The notes below the pieces were generated by a model that searched no databases, was not told the origin of the DNA, and saw only the letters and a program-made list of their open reading frames with translations. Below, in pieces: positions 8,672 to 16,518 of a stretch of DNA of 64,000 nucleotides; positions within the stretch are counted from its first letter, which is position 1; the number at the start of each line of letters is the position of its first letter. Origin of the DNA: DASVDE01 sp963740065 (GTDB lineage Bacteria > Actinomycetota > Thermoleophilia > Solirubrobacterales > 70-9); contig CAVUCS010000004.1 of NCBI GenBank assembly GCA_963740065.1, positions 310,001 through 374,000 on the forward strand, read 5' to 3'. A program made the position numbers and the translations under genes.

Positions 8672-9642
8672 GCGGGGGCTCCCTCGGGAAAGCGGATACG
8701 CGGCCGCACGCTGAGCGGGCCGACCGGCTCCACTCTGCGACTGTCGTGGACGAGCAAGCCACCGTGCTCGGCGAGGACCGAGCCGCCACCCTCCGGTCCG
8801 GAGAGCAGGGCGGCCTTGGCAAGCGTCTCCGCTTCGACCGCGGTGTCGGCCAGGGCGGTAGCGCCGATCAAACCCGTCCAGGCGGGCTCACCGCCGGCCG
8901 GATCGAGCAGGTGGTGCGCGTAGCGCCCGTCGTCCCCGCGCCAGATCCGCACGTTGAGACCAGAAGTGGCAACCGCGCCCATGCTGAGACGCAGCACGTG
9001 GGCCCTCTCCCCCGTCAAGGGATGTTCGACAAAGACTTCATAGGGCCGAACCAGAGCATCGGGCCCACCGATCCGAATGTCCCCGCCGCAGTCGACGATG
9101 TAGCGGGAATAGCCGGCCAGCCGCGCGGCGATCAGATCCGCGGCAAGGCCCTTGCCGGTCCCGCCGGTGTCGAAGCGGACCCCTGGAGGACGGGTAATCG
9201 TCCCGGCCTCGTCGTCAACTTCGAAACTTCGCCACCGTGCCTCCGGGTTGGGTCTCGCTGGGCGCCGATTGGGCGCCTGTGCGAGCGCCTCGATCAGCGG
9301 CGCCCCCGGCATTCCCGCGCGCGACTCGACATAGCCGGCCGTCTCGATCTCCCGAACGAGAGTCGGATCGACCAGGCCGCCGCTGCGCTCGGCCGCGGCA
9401 AGACCGGCTTTCACCGCCGTGCGCAGCAACTCGGACGCGGGCACGCTCTCTCGAGGGTCGGCGTTGAACGCGCTCAGCTCACTTTCGGGTTTGAAGCGTG
9501 AGAGCGCCCAATCGAAGTCGGTCACAAACTGCTGTGCCCGCGCGGCGGCAACCGAAGCCGCATCCAGTCCAGGCCCAGGCTCGCCGATCATCAGCCGCAC
9601 ATGTGAGCCCATCGCGTCGAATGTCACGTCGTACTCGCTCAT
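8668..9642 (-). CDS. apbE: FAD:protein FMN transferase (ApbE)
   Basis: This 324-residue enzyme transfers FMN from FAD onto Ser/Thr of extracytosolic target proteins. Family features are AMGSHVRL at the N-terminus (AMGt motif), RFDTGGTGKGLAADL at about 178-192, YIVDCGGDIRIGG, SMGAVATSG, and the C-terminal HHLLDPAGGEPAWTGLIGAT plus DTAVEAETLAKAALL. No lipobox is evident. The ATG at 9642 overlaps the upstream small gene's TGA. The expected substrate motif (DxxSGAT) is not found in the neighbours, though the 158-residue protein contains TTGASST in a low-complexity linker. Confidence 0.93.
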   Translation of the reverse strand: MSEYDVTFDAMGSHVRLMIGEPGPGLDAASVAAARAQQFVTDFDWALSRFKPESELSAFNADPRESVPASELLRTAVKAGLAAAERSGGLVDPTLVREIETAGYVESRAGMPGAPLIEALAQAPNRRPARPNPEARWRSFEVDDEAGTITRPPGVRFDTGGTGKGLAADLIAARLAGYSRYIVDCGGDIRIGGPDALVRPYEVFVEHPLTGERAHVLRLSMGAVATSGLNVRIWRGDDGRYAHHLLDPAGGEPAWTGLIGATALADTAVEAETLAKAALLSGPEGGGSVLAEHGGLLVHDSRRVEPVGPLSVRPRIRFPEGAPA

Positions 9643-9929
9643 GAGGCGCTCGTGACGACGGGTGCGGCGGCCGGAGCGGAAGAAACGGACGGCGCGGATG
9701 TCGTGGTCGCCGTCCCGGTGCTGACACTGGAGGCGCCTGGAGTTGGGACCACCGTGGTGATCACGCGGCGCTTGATCACCTTCCGCACAAGCACCTTCGG
9801 CGGGGCGGCAGCCGACTGGGCGGCGCTGAAGCGGTAGGTGAAGACAGCGAACAGCACGGTGAAAAGGAGGACGGACCCCCAAATCACCATGGCCGGGCTG
9901 GGCCGGCGAACACGACGGCGCTCAGTCAT
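9639..9929 (-). CDS. Small single-pass membrane protein, Ser/Thr-rich
   Basis: A 96-residue protein of unknown function. A basic N-terminus (MTERRRVRRPSP) precedes one transmembrane segment (MVIWGSVLLFTVLFAVFTYR, about 14-33). A short KVLVRKVIKRRVITTV stretch follows, then a Ser/Thr/Pro/Ala-rich extracytoplasmic tail. The K-V-I-x-R-x-I block recalls HTKVIRRTIHVT in the gene immediately upstream, so the two may be related. It overlaps that gene by 8 bases and apbE by 4. The position suggests an envelope component of the flavin/haem electron-transfer system; that role is an inference. Confidence 0.7.
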   Translation of the reverse strand: MTERRRVRRPSPAMVIWGSVLLFTVLFAVFTYRFSAAQSAAAPPKVLVRKVIKRRVITTVVPTPGASSVSTGTATTTSAPSVSSAPAAAPVVTSAS

Positions 9930-10398
9930 CAGCGCCTTCGCTCTCATGCTCGCCCTCTCCCCCGCCATAACCGGCGGCCGAGCCTGAACCGCCGCCGCCG
10001 CCGCTGGAGTGGGTGACGACCGGGGTTGAAGTCGAGCTGGGCGGCGTCGAAGCGGCGCCGCTCGTGGAGGTGGTTACCGGCGGCGTGTAAGAGGCGGGCG
10101 TGGAGCCGGTGGAGGAGGCGCCGGTTGTGGCGCTGCTCGATCCGCTGCCTCCCGACGCGGAATATCCGACCGCCCCCGCACCGCCGGCAGCCGCACCCCC
10201 GGCAGCCGCGACCGGGTGTTTCGGCTTCGCGTGCTTGGTGACATGAATGGTGCGCCGGATTACTTTGGTGTGCACGATCGGCTTCGCGGCAAGCGTCGGC
10301 GAAACCTGGTGCTGGCCGGCGTTGACCGCGGCTCCGGCAAGACCTCCCAAACCGAGGATCGTGGCGCCGGCGGCGATTCGAGTCTTCATGCTCTTCAC
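9922..10398 (-). CDS. Small secreted/membrane-anchored protein with Gly/Ser/Thr linker and acidic His-containing tail
   Basis: A 158-residue protein of unknown function and first gene of the redox operon. GTG at 10398 is chosen because AGGAGG lies 6 bases upstream; an ATG 9 bases later is the alternative. A hydrophobic N-terminal segment (AAGATILGLGGLAGAAV) is followed by a basic block (HTKVIRRTIHVTKHAKPKH), a long Gly/Ser/Thr/Ala linker, and an acidic tail (GGGEGEHESEGADD). The tail resembles that of the 113-residue protein at 12622-12963. A TTGASST hexapeptide-like stretch loosely fits ApbE flavinylation sites but lacks the usual Asp. Confidence 0.65.
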   Translation of the reverse strand: MKSMKTRIAAGATILGLGGLAGAAVNAGQHQVSPTLAAKPIVHTKVIRRTIHVTKHAKPKHPVAAAGGAAAGGAGAVGYSASGGSGSSSATTGASSTGSTPASYTPPVTTSTSGAASTPPSSTSTPVVTHSSGGGGGSGSAAGYGGGEGEHESEGADD

Positions 10399-10522
10399 GG
10401 GAAACCTCCTGGCCGAAGTTGTTGAGCCAGTGTGAGGAGATGCCCTGCAAGCCCAGTCAAGGCCCAGGTAAAGGGCCGGCAAAACCTCGTTTCGGCCGGT
10501 CCAGGGAGCGCAATCCCCCCGC

Positions 10523-10528
10523 TACAGT
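10523..10528 (+). promoter_or_regulatory. Putative -10 hexamer of leaderless response-regulator transcript (TACAGT)
   Basis: TACAGT ends 6 bases before the ATG at 10535, and no Shine-Dalgarno-like sequence lies between them. The same TAnnnT plus 6-8 base spacing precedes at least eight other operon-leading starts in this window. A clear -35 is not seen. Confidence 0.5.
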
Positions 10529-10534
10529 CAACGC

Positions 10535-11254
10535 ATGGCCAACCAGTCGACGCCCAGCGGGCGCATCCTCGTCGTCGAAGACGAGGAGTCGATTTCCCAG
10601 CCGTTTGCCGAGGCTCTGCGCCGAGCGGGCTTCGAAGCGCTGGTAACCGGAACCGCGGCGGGGGCGCTGGCGATGGCCGACGAAGAGGCGCCAGACCTGG
10701 TGATGCTTGACCTCGCCCTCCCCGACGGCGACGGGCGAGATGTCTGCCGCGAGCTGCGCCGTCGCTCCGACGTGCCAATCGTGATGCTGACCGCCCGCGG
10801 CACCGAGATGGACAAGATCGTTGGGTTGGAGCTGGGCGCCGACGACTACGTGGTCAAGCCGTTCAGCGCGGCCGAGGTGATCTCACGAATTCGAGCCGTG
10901 CTGCGCCGCAGCGCCCCTCGTGACGGCGCGCCCGAAGAGCCGATTCAGGTCGGCGAGGTTGAGCTCGATCCAGCGGCGCGGATAGCTCGCCTGCGCGGCG
11001 GGGAACTGAACCTCTCCCGTAAAGAGTTCGACCTCTTGGCCGAGCTGATGCGCCACGCCGGACATGTGGTTAAACGAGAGGATCTGATGTCCGAAGTCTG
11101 GGACGTCAACTGGTTCGGATCAACCAAGACGCTCGATGTCCATATCGGCTGGCTAAGGCGCAAGCTCGGTGACGATCCCAACCATCCCGCCCACATAGAG
11201 ACGGTGCGCGGAGTCGGCTTCCGCTTCGCCGCGCCGGAGGTCGAGGGACCGTAA
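10535..11254 (+). CDS. OmpR/PhoB-family response regulator
   Basis: A 239-residue DNA-binding response regulator. The receiver domain (about 10-125) has the acidic pair in VVEDEES, the phospho-acceptor Asp in LVMLDLALPDGDG, Thr in VMLTARG and Lys in DDYVVKPFS. The C-terminal winged helix (about 140-235) has LSRKEFDLLAELMRHAG and RRKLGDDP...VRGVGFRF. It is transcribed divergently from the apbE/ferric-reductase operon and followed directly by its sensor kinase. It is the obvious candidate to control that operon, although no operator repeat was identified. Confidence 0.95.
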   Translation: MANQSTPSGRILVVEDEESISQPFAEALRRAGFEALVTGTAAGALAMADEEAPDLVMLDLALPDGDGRDVCRELRRRSDVPIVMLTARGTEMDKIVGLELGADDYVVKPFSAAEVISRIRAVLRRSAPRDGAPEEPIQVGEVELDPAARIARLRGGELNLSRKEFDLLAELMRHAGHVVKREDLMSEVWDVNWFGSTKTLDVHIGWLRRKLGDDPNHPAHIETVRGVGFRFAAPEVEGP

Positions 11255-12622
11255 GCCTCAGGGCCACCCTCCTCCTGGCGCTGGCGTACGTCCTGCTGCT
11301 GGCGCTGATCGCCCTCGGTGTACCCCTGGGGGTAAGCCTGCGCGACCGGGTCGATTCCGAGGTGCGCGGCCAGGCGCGCAGCCAAGCCGACGTCGTCGCC
11401 GCGACCGCCTCGGAGCTGATCAACCCGGCCCGGCCGGCCGCCCTGGGGAACCTGGCCAAAGTCGCCGCTGGGAGCGTGCGCGGGCGGGTGATCGTGGTCA
11501 ACCGTCGCGGCCGACTGCTCGCCGACTCGGCCGGGGCGCCGGCGGGGCGCAGCTACGCCGGCCGCCCAGAAGTGCGGGCAGCGCTACTGAGAGGCCGGTC
11601 CGAGCAGATCACGCGCAACAGCCAGACTCTCGGCGCCGAGATCCTCGCCACTACCGTGCCCGTTCTCGAACATGGCTTGCCGGTGGGTGCCGTACGCGTG
11701 ACCCAGAGCGTCTCCGCTGTGAACCGGGCGGTGCGAACTTCGCTCCTCGACCTTGCCGCCCTGGCCGGCGTCGTTCTGCTGCTGGGCCTGGTCGCCGGCG
11801 CCCTCATCGCCCAACAGATCGCGCGGCCGATCCGGCGCCTCGACCGAGCGGCCCGCGATGTCGCGGGCGGCAATCTCGACGCCGCGGTCGCGGTCGAAGG
11901 CAGCACCGAACAGCGCTCGTTGGCTCGTGCCTTCAATGAGATGACCCGGCGAATCAAGCGCCTGGTGCGAGCGCACCAGGACTTCGTCGCTGACGCCTCC
12001 CACCAGCTGCGCACTCCGTTGACTGGCCTGCGGTTACGACTGGAGGGCCTCGGCGATCGCCTGCGAGGAAAGGATGAAGCGACCGCTGCCGATCTGGACG
12101 CCGCCCTCGGGAGAGATTGACCGCCTCTCGGCGATAGTCGATGAGCTGCTCATCCTCAGCCGCGCCGGTGAGCACGAACTGCCGGGTGAGCGGGTCGACC
12201 TGGGCGATGCCGCGACGCGAGCGGCGGAGCGCTGGCAGCACGCCGCCGAGGAGGGCGGCATCGACCTGAGAACGAGTGGCAACAGCGATGGGGGGAGCGC
12301 ATGGTGCGCCCGTCCCGATCTCGATCGCGCAATCGACGCGCTGGTCGAGAACGCGCTGCGCTACTCGCCCGCCGGGTCGACCGTGTCGATCTTCGTTGAG
12401 CCGGGGAAAATCGAAGTCCTCGACCAGGGCCCGGGCCTGGCAGCGGGCGAAAAGGATGCCGTCTTCGAGCGCTTCAGCCGCGGCAGCGCGGGGCGCAGGG
12501 GGCCCAGCGGCACCGGCCTCGGCCTGCCGATAGCCCGCGAGCTGACCCGCCAGTGGGGCGGAGAAGTGACCCTCGCCAACCGCAACGGAGGCGGCCTACG
12601 TGCCGTTATGGAGATGCCCTGA
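11251..12622 (+). CDS. Sensor histidine kinase (frameshifted in this sequence; start codon reads GTA)
   Basis: Partner of the preceding response regulator. An N-terminal membrane segment (LRATLLLALAYVLLLALIAL), an extracytoplasmic sensor region, a second TM (about 170-190) and HAMP are followed by the H-box (FVADASHQLRTPLTGLRLRL). The N-box is ALVENALRYSP, G1 is DQGPGLA and G2 is GTGLGLPIARE. A +1 frameshift near 12110 separates the H-box half from the ATPase half. The natural start would be GTG overlapping the regulator's stop, but the sequence reads GTA at 11251; the first usable codon is GTG 11362, which would remove the first TM. Both oddities could be sequencing errors. Confidence 0.85.
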
Positions 12623-12963
12623 TGAAAACCTTTACAGCGTTTAAATGGGTGGGCCTGGCGTTGCTGGGCATCCTCGTCGCGGCCTCGGTCGCGGTTGCCG
12701 CAAGCCGCCTCGCCAGCCAACAGATAGGCCTTGCCTCCGAACCAATTTCGGCCGGGGAGGCCTTGGCCCCCGCCGGTGCCGGCAAGGGCCAAGGCGGGCC
12801 CAATCAAAGAGCCGGCCACGAGGTCAGATCGACAACCCCAAGTTCGCCTCCGTCGTCGACGCCATCGACCCCACAGCCGACGGTCTCAACCCCCACCACC
12901 ACACCCCCCACGCATGACTCCCGAGAAGGTCACGACAGCGGGGACCACGACGCCGACGACTGA
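12622..12963 (+). CDS. Small signal-anchored Ser/Thr/Pro-rich protein with His/Asp tail
   Basis: A 113-residue protein of unknown function, starting in a TGATG overlap with the kinase stop. A hydrophobic N-terminus (VGLALLGILVAASVAVAAS) serves as signal peptide or anchor. The rest is low-complexity Pro/Ser/Thr, ending in THDSREGHDSGDHDADD. This His/Asp-rich end recalls the acidic tail of the 158-residue protein in the divergent operon. The tails could bind metal or cap a disordered envelope linker; neither is shown. It ends 5 bases before the convergent haem-binding gene. Confidence 0.65.
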   Translation: MKTFTAFKWVGLALLGILVAASVAVAASRLASQQIGLASEPISAGEALAPAGAGKGQGGPNQRAGHEVRSTTPSSPPSSTPSTPQPTVSTPTTTPPTHDSREGHDSGDHDADD

Positions 12964-12968
12964 GCGGC

Positions 12969-13433
12969 TCAGCCCCCTCCGCCGCCAGGTGGCGGAGGAT
13001 CGGTCGCGTAAAGGCGGGTCAGCGCCGCGACCAGCTGGGTCTTCTCGGTCGATGAGAGGCGGGCCGCGGAATGGATCAACGAGTACTGGGTCGGCGGCAT
13101 CTCGCCGCTGGTGACCTTCTCTACGACTTCGGCAAGGTCAGGTTGACCGCGGTTCCATTCCGAAAAATTCAGGGCGCCGCGACCCTCGTCAACGTCATGC
13201 TGGACCAACCAGGAAACGGGGGCGACGTTGGAGTACGCGCGCCACTTGGTCAGGTTGCTGTGGCAGTCGTAACACGACTGCTCGGCGAGTTGCTCTCCCT
13301 TGCCCGGTGGCCACTTGGCCGCCTGGGTCACCGGAGGATTCGCATGGCTCCGACCGTAAGGGACGAGTTGGATCAGGAGAAAAAGGGCAAGGGCACCGAG
13401 GAGGACGAACTTGATTGTGCGCCTGCGAGTCAT
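12969..13433 (-). CDS. Haem-binding domain protein (membrane-anchored c-type cytochrome-like)
   Basis: A 154-residue protein with an N-terminal anchor (IKFVLLGALALFLLIQLV) and one CxxCH haem attachment motif (SCYDCHSN, about 53-60). A region typical of the haem-binding domain family follows (NVAPVSWLVQHDVDEGR, SGEMPPTQYSLIHSAARLS), including a possible distal Met ligand in GEMPP. The C-terminus is Pro/Gly-rich. Convergent with the two-component operon, it completes a locus combining flavin, Fe-S, b-type and c-type haem proteins, which points to extracytoplasmic electron transfer. Confidence 0.88.
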   Translation of the reverse strand: MTRRRTIKFVLLGALALFLLIQLVPYGRSHANPPVTQAAKWPPGKGEQLAEQSCYDCHSNLTKWRAYSNVAPVSWLVQHDVDEGRGALNFSEWNRGQPDLAEVVEKVTSGEMPPTQYSLIHSAARLSSTEKTQLVAALTRLYATDPPPPGGGGG

Positions 13434-13475
13434 TGGCCGGAGACTTGCCGAGTCCCTTAATCGCAGGCTAAACGA

Positions 13476-14477
13476 TCACTGGCTCCACTCGCCACCGTGA
13501 ATCGGTGGATGGGAGACGATCGGCTTCTTGAGTAGCGCCTCGCGGGCCTGCTCGACGATGCCGGCGGCGGTAAGGCCGAAGTACTCCATGCAGGCCTCAG
13601 CGGTGCCGGACTCGCCGAAGCGATCGCCCATGCCGAGGGCGAAGATCGGAACCGGGTGCTGCTCGGCGGCCGCTTCGCGGATCGCGTCGGCGAGGCCACC
13701 GACGACACGGTGCTCTTCGGCGGTGACTCCCACGCCGGTCTTCGCCAGCGACTCGATCACCGCCTCTGAGGCAAGCGGCTTGACGATCGCCACGTTGACC
13801 ACCTCGGCATCGACGCCGTCCTCGCGAGAGAGCGTCTCGGCCGCCTCCAGCGCCCGCCAGACCATGTGGCCACAGGCGAAAATCGAGATGTCGCGACCCT
13901 CTCGCAAAACGTCGACTCCGTCGCCGAGCGTCTCGGGAATCTCTTGGTACACGGCCGGGGTCGCGGGACGACCGAAGCGCAGGTACATCGGCGCCTCGAA
14001 GCGCTCATAAGACTCGAGCGTCGCCCGGTAAGCCTGGTTGTAGTCGGCCGGAACAACCACCTGCATCTTTGGCATCACCCGCATCAGGGCAATGTCCTCG
14101 ATCATCTGATGGGAGGCGCCGTCCTCGCCGAGCGAAACGCCGCCGTGACTGGCGCAGATCCGCACTTTCAGCTCGTTATGGGCGATGCCCAGGCGAATCT
14201 GGTCGTAGGCGCGGCCGGTGGCAAAAACAGCGAAGGTCGATGCGTAGGGAACCTTGCCGGTCGCCGCCAACCCGCAGGACATCGACATCATCCCCGCCTC
14301 GGCGGCACCGCAGTTGAAGAAGCGCTCCGGAAACTGCTTGCCGAACTTGATCGACTGGGTGGAGACGGCGAGGTCGGCGTCGAGAGCGACGACCTCCTCG
14401 TGCGCTTCGCCGAGGTCGACCAGCGCGGCGCCGTAGGCCTGCCGGGTCGCGGTCGGCTCGGTTTTTGCCTCAGGCAT
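13476..14477 (-). CDS. Transketolase C-terminal subunit (pyrimidine-binding and C-terminal domains)
   Basis: A 333-residue C-terminal half of a split transketolase. The pyrimidine-binding domain contains FNCGAAEAGMMSMSCGLAATG (the Glu that activates thiamine diphosphate) and FAVFATGRAYDQIR. The transketolase C-terminal domain follows (VVNVAIVKPLASEAVIESLA, EEHRVVGGLADAI). Its start overlaps the stop of the N-terminal subunit gene by 8 bases. Together the halves match a full transketolase of the pentose phosphate pathway. Split two-gene enzymes are known in archaea and several bacteria. Confidence 0.92.
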   Translation of the reverse strand: MPEAKTEPTATRQAYGAALVDLGEAHEEVVALDADLAVSTQSIKFGKQFPERFFNCGAAEAGMMSMSCGLAATGKVPYASTFAVFATGRAYDQIRLGIAHNELKVRICASHGGVSLGEDGASHQMIEDIALMRVMPKMQVVVPADYNQAYRATLESYERFEAPMYLRFGRPATPAVYQEIPETLGDGVDVLREGRDISIFACGHMVWRALEAAETLSREDGVDAEVVNVAIVKPLASEAVIESLAKTGVGVTAEEHRVVGGLADAIREAAAEQHPVPIFALGMGDRFGESGTAEACMEYFGLTAAGIVEQAREALLKKPIVSHPPIHGGEWSQ

Positions 14478-15396
14478 CCGAATCCCCTTCGCTCGCGGCT
14501 CTCAGCGCCTCTTCCTGCTCAGCCAGGCGGCCCTCCAACTCCTCCAGAGCCTCCTCGGCCTGCTCGGGGCTCGGCGGCTTGCCGTGGAAGCCGAAGCGGC
14601 CCTCCATGAAGGAGACGCCGCGGCCCTTCTTCGTCTGGCAGATGATCGCCGCCGGCTTGCGGATCGTGCGGCTGCGCTGCAGCGCCTCGACGATTCCGCC
14701 CATGTCGTGACCGTCGATCTCGATCGCGTCCCAACCGAAGGCCTCGAACTTGGCGCGCACGTCGCCGGTGTCCATGATCTCCTCGGTGGTGCCGTCGGTC
14801 TGAAGGTGGTTGTAGTCGACGATCGCGGTCAGGTTGGGGATCTTGTAGTGGGCGGCCGCGGCGGCGCCCTCCCAGGTCTCCCCTTCCTGGCAATCGCCAT
14901 CGGAGAGGACACCGAAAACCTGCGCGGTGTCGTCAAGGCCATCCAGGCGCAAGGCGAGGCAGATGCCGACGCACATTGAGAGGCCCTGACCGAGCGAGCC
15001 GGTCGAGACTTCAACCCCCGACGTCCGGGTCATGTCCGGGTGACCCTGAAGTTGCTGGCCGATCTTGCGCAGGCCGATCAGGTCCTGGCGCGGGAAGTAG
15101 CCGTGCTCGGCGAGCGCCGCGTACTGGATCGGCGCCGCGTGACCCTTGCAGAGGACGAAGCGGTCGCGCTCGGGCCAGGCCGGATTGGTGGGGTCGTGGC
15201 GCAGCTCCTTGTAGTAGAGCGCGGTGACGATGTCCGCCGCCGACAGCGAGGAGTCGAGGTGGCCGGACTTGGCGACCGCGAGCATCCGCACGCAGGCGAT
15301 CCGCAAAACCGTCGCGTAGCGATCCAGCTCGGCGATCGAAGGATCGCGCCCGGGGGCGACCGGGGGGACGGGATCGGGGACGGGCGTCAGGTGCAT
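14470..15396 (-). CDS. Transketolase N-terminal subunit (thiamine-diphosphate-binding)
   Basis: A 308-residue N-terminal half of transketolase. The ThDP/metal motif GDG...N is present as VLSDGDCQEGETWE through DYNHLQ (about 160-200), and His-containing KSGHLDSSLSAADI and CKGHAAPIQYA are typical substrate/cofactor regions. ATG 15396 is chosen because it lies 13 bases after the nadA stop; longer frames run into nadA. Transketolase and nadA in one operon is not a usual pairing, and no functional link is evident beyond co-transcription. Confidence 0.92.
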   Translation of the reverse strand: MHLTPVPDPVPPVAPGRDPSIAELDRYATVLRIACVRMLAVAKSGHLDSSLSAADIVTALYYKELRHDPTNPAWPERDRFVLCKGHAAPIQYAALAEHGYFPRQDLIGLRKIGQQLQGHPDMTRTSGVEVSTGSLGQGLSMCVGICLALRLDGLDDTAQVFGVLSDGDCQEGETWEGAAAAAHYKIPNLTAIVDYNHLQTDGTTEEIMDTGDVRAKFEAFGWDAIEIDGHDMGGIVEALQRSRTIRKPAAIICQTKKGRGVSFMEGRFGFHGKPPSPEQAEEALEELEGRLAEQEEALRAASEGDSDA

Positions 15397-15409
15397 TGCG
15401 GCCGCGAGG

Positions 15410-16423
15410 CTACCCGATTGCGACCATTCGCTCGATCGGAATCCGCGCTCTCTCGGCAATTTCCTCGGGCACGGAGACCTCGAACTTCATCTCCCGCAAG
15501 CTGTCGAGCAGCTTCGGCAGGGTGATCATCTTCATGTATTTGCAGAGCGCCATCCGGTTGGCCTCGATCAGATTGGCCTGCGGAGCCACCTGTCGAAGGG
15601 GGTGGAGCATCCCGTTCTCGGTGGCGACGATGAACTCGCCTTCGGGGTTGCTCTTCAAGTGATCCAGCATCCCCCCGGTGGAGAGCATGTGGACGCCTTC
15701 GGGGTCGACGTCGCCGGCGGCGACGAACTCCATTACCTGAGTGACGCAACCGCATTCGGGATGAACGAGGAACTCGGCATCGGGATGGGCGGCGCGCTGG
15801 GCGCTGATGTCGTCGGGCCGGATCCCCGCGTGGACGTGGCACTCCCCGGGCCAGATGTGCATCCGCCGGCCTACCTGGCGCTCGACGTAGGAGCCAAGCC
15901 ACATATCCGGTCCGAAAAGGATTTCCGTCTCCGGGCCGTGCTCACGAAGGATGTGCTCGACCACCTTGACCGCGTTGGAGGAGGTGCAGCAGTAGTCGGT
16001 CTCCGCCTTTACCTCGGCCGAGGTGTTGACGTACATGACGACAACCGCATCATCGCCGTGACGGGACTTCCAGTTGCGCAGCTCGCTCGCGGTGATCGAG
16101 TCGGCGAGCGAGCAGCCGGCGTCGAGATCGGGAATCAGGACCGTCTTTTCGGGCGAGAGGATCGCCGCCGTCTCAGCCATGAAGTGGACGCCGCAGAAGA
16201 CGATCGTCGAGGCGCCGGCGGCAGCGGCCTGACGCGAGAGCCCCAGCGAGTCGCCGGTGAAGTGGGCGACGTCCTGTACCTCGGGCACCTGGTAGTTGTG
16301 AGCGAGGATCACGGCGTCGCGCTCGGCGGCGAGGGCGCGGACCTCTCGGGACATCGACTCGACCTCCTCCGGGGAGAGGTCAAGGGTTGGGACCGGCTCG
16401 TTGATCGTCGGCAGTTCCCTCAT
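15410..16423 (-). CDS. nadA: Quinolinate synthase NadA
   Basis: This 337-residue [4Fe-4S] enzyme condenses iminoaspartate with dihydroxyacetone phosphate in de novo NAD synthesis. The fold repeats are visible: AVILAHNYQVPEVQDVAHFTGDS, VFCGVHFMAETAAIL, DLDAGCSLADSI, MYVNTSAEVKAETDYCCTSSNA, CHVHAGI, HPECGCVTQV, STGGMLDHL and TENGMLH. Conserved cysteines that can ligate the cluster are in DAGCSLAD, DYCCTSSN and HPECGC. nadC lies nearby (17492-18350), separated by the divergently transcribed fpg. No nadB is present in the window. Confidence 0.97.
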   Translation of the reverse strand: MRELPTINEPVPTLDLSPEEVESMSREVRALAAERDAVILAHNYQVPEVQDVAHFTGDSLGLSRQAAAAGASTIVFCGVHFMAETAAILSPEKTVLIPDLDAGCSLADSITASELRNWKSRHGDDAVVVMYVNTSAEVKAETDYCCTSSNAVKVVEHILREHGPETEILFGPDMWLGSYVERQVGRRMHIWPGECHVHAGIRPDDISAQRAAHPDAEFLVHPECGCVTQVMEFVAAGDVDPEGVHMLSTGGMLDHLKSNPEGEFIVATENGMLHPLRQVAPQANLIEANRMALCKYMKMITLPKLLDSLREMKFEVSVPEEIAERARIPIERMVAIG

Positions 16424-16506
16424 GCGATGCCTCGCAGTCGATCGACTCCTATGTTCGCTGGCCCGGCACCTTGCCTTGAACCAGTCGAATGAACTGAGGC
16501 CGAGTC

Positions 16507-16512
16507 TACTCT
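16507..16512 (+). promoter_or_regulatory. Putative leaderless -10 hexamer upstream of fpg (TACTCT)
   Basis: TACTCT ends exactly 6 bases before the fpg ATG at 16519, and there is no ribosome binding site. It matches the TAnnnT spacing seen at other leading genes here. Confidence 0.45.
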
Positions 16513-16518
16513 CTCGGC

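Noticed and set aside
10535..12622. Two-component genes as part of the same operon as apbE
   Set aside because: They are transcribed divergently from 10.4-10.5 kb, so they are neighbours with a shared intergenic region rather than one operon.
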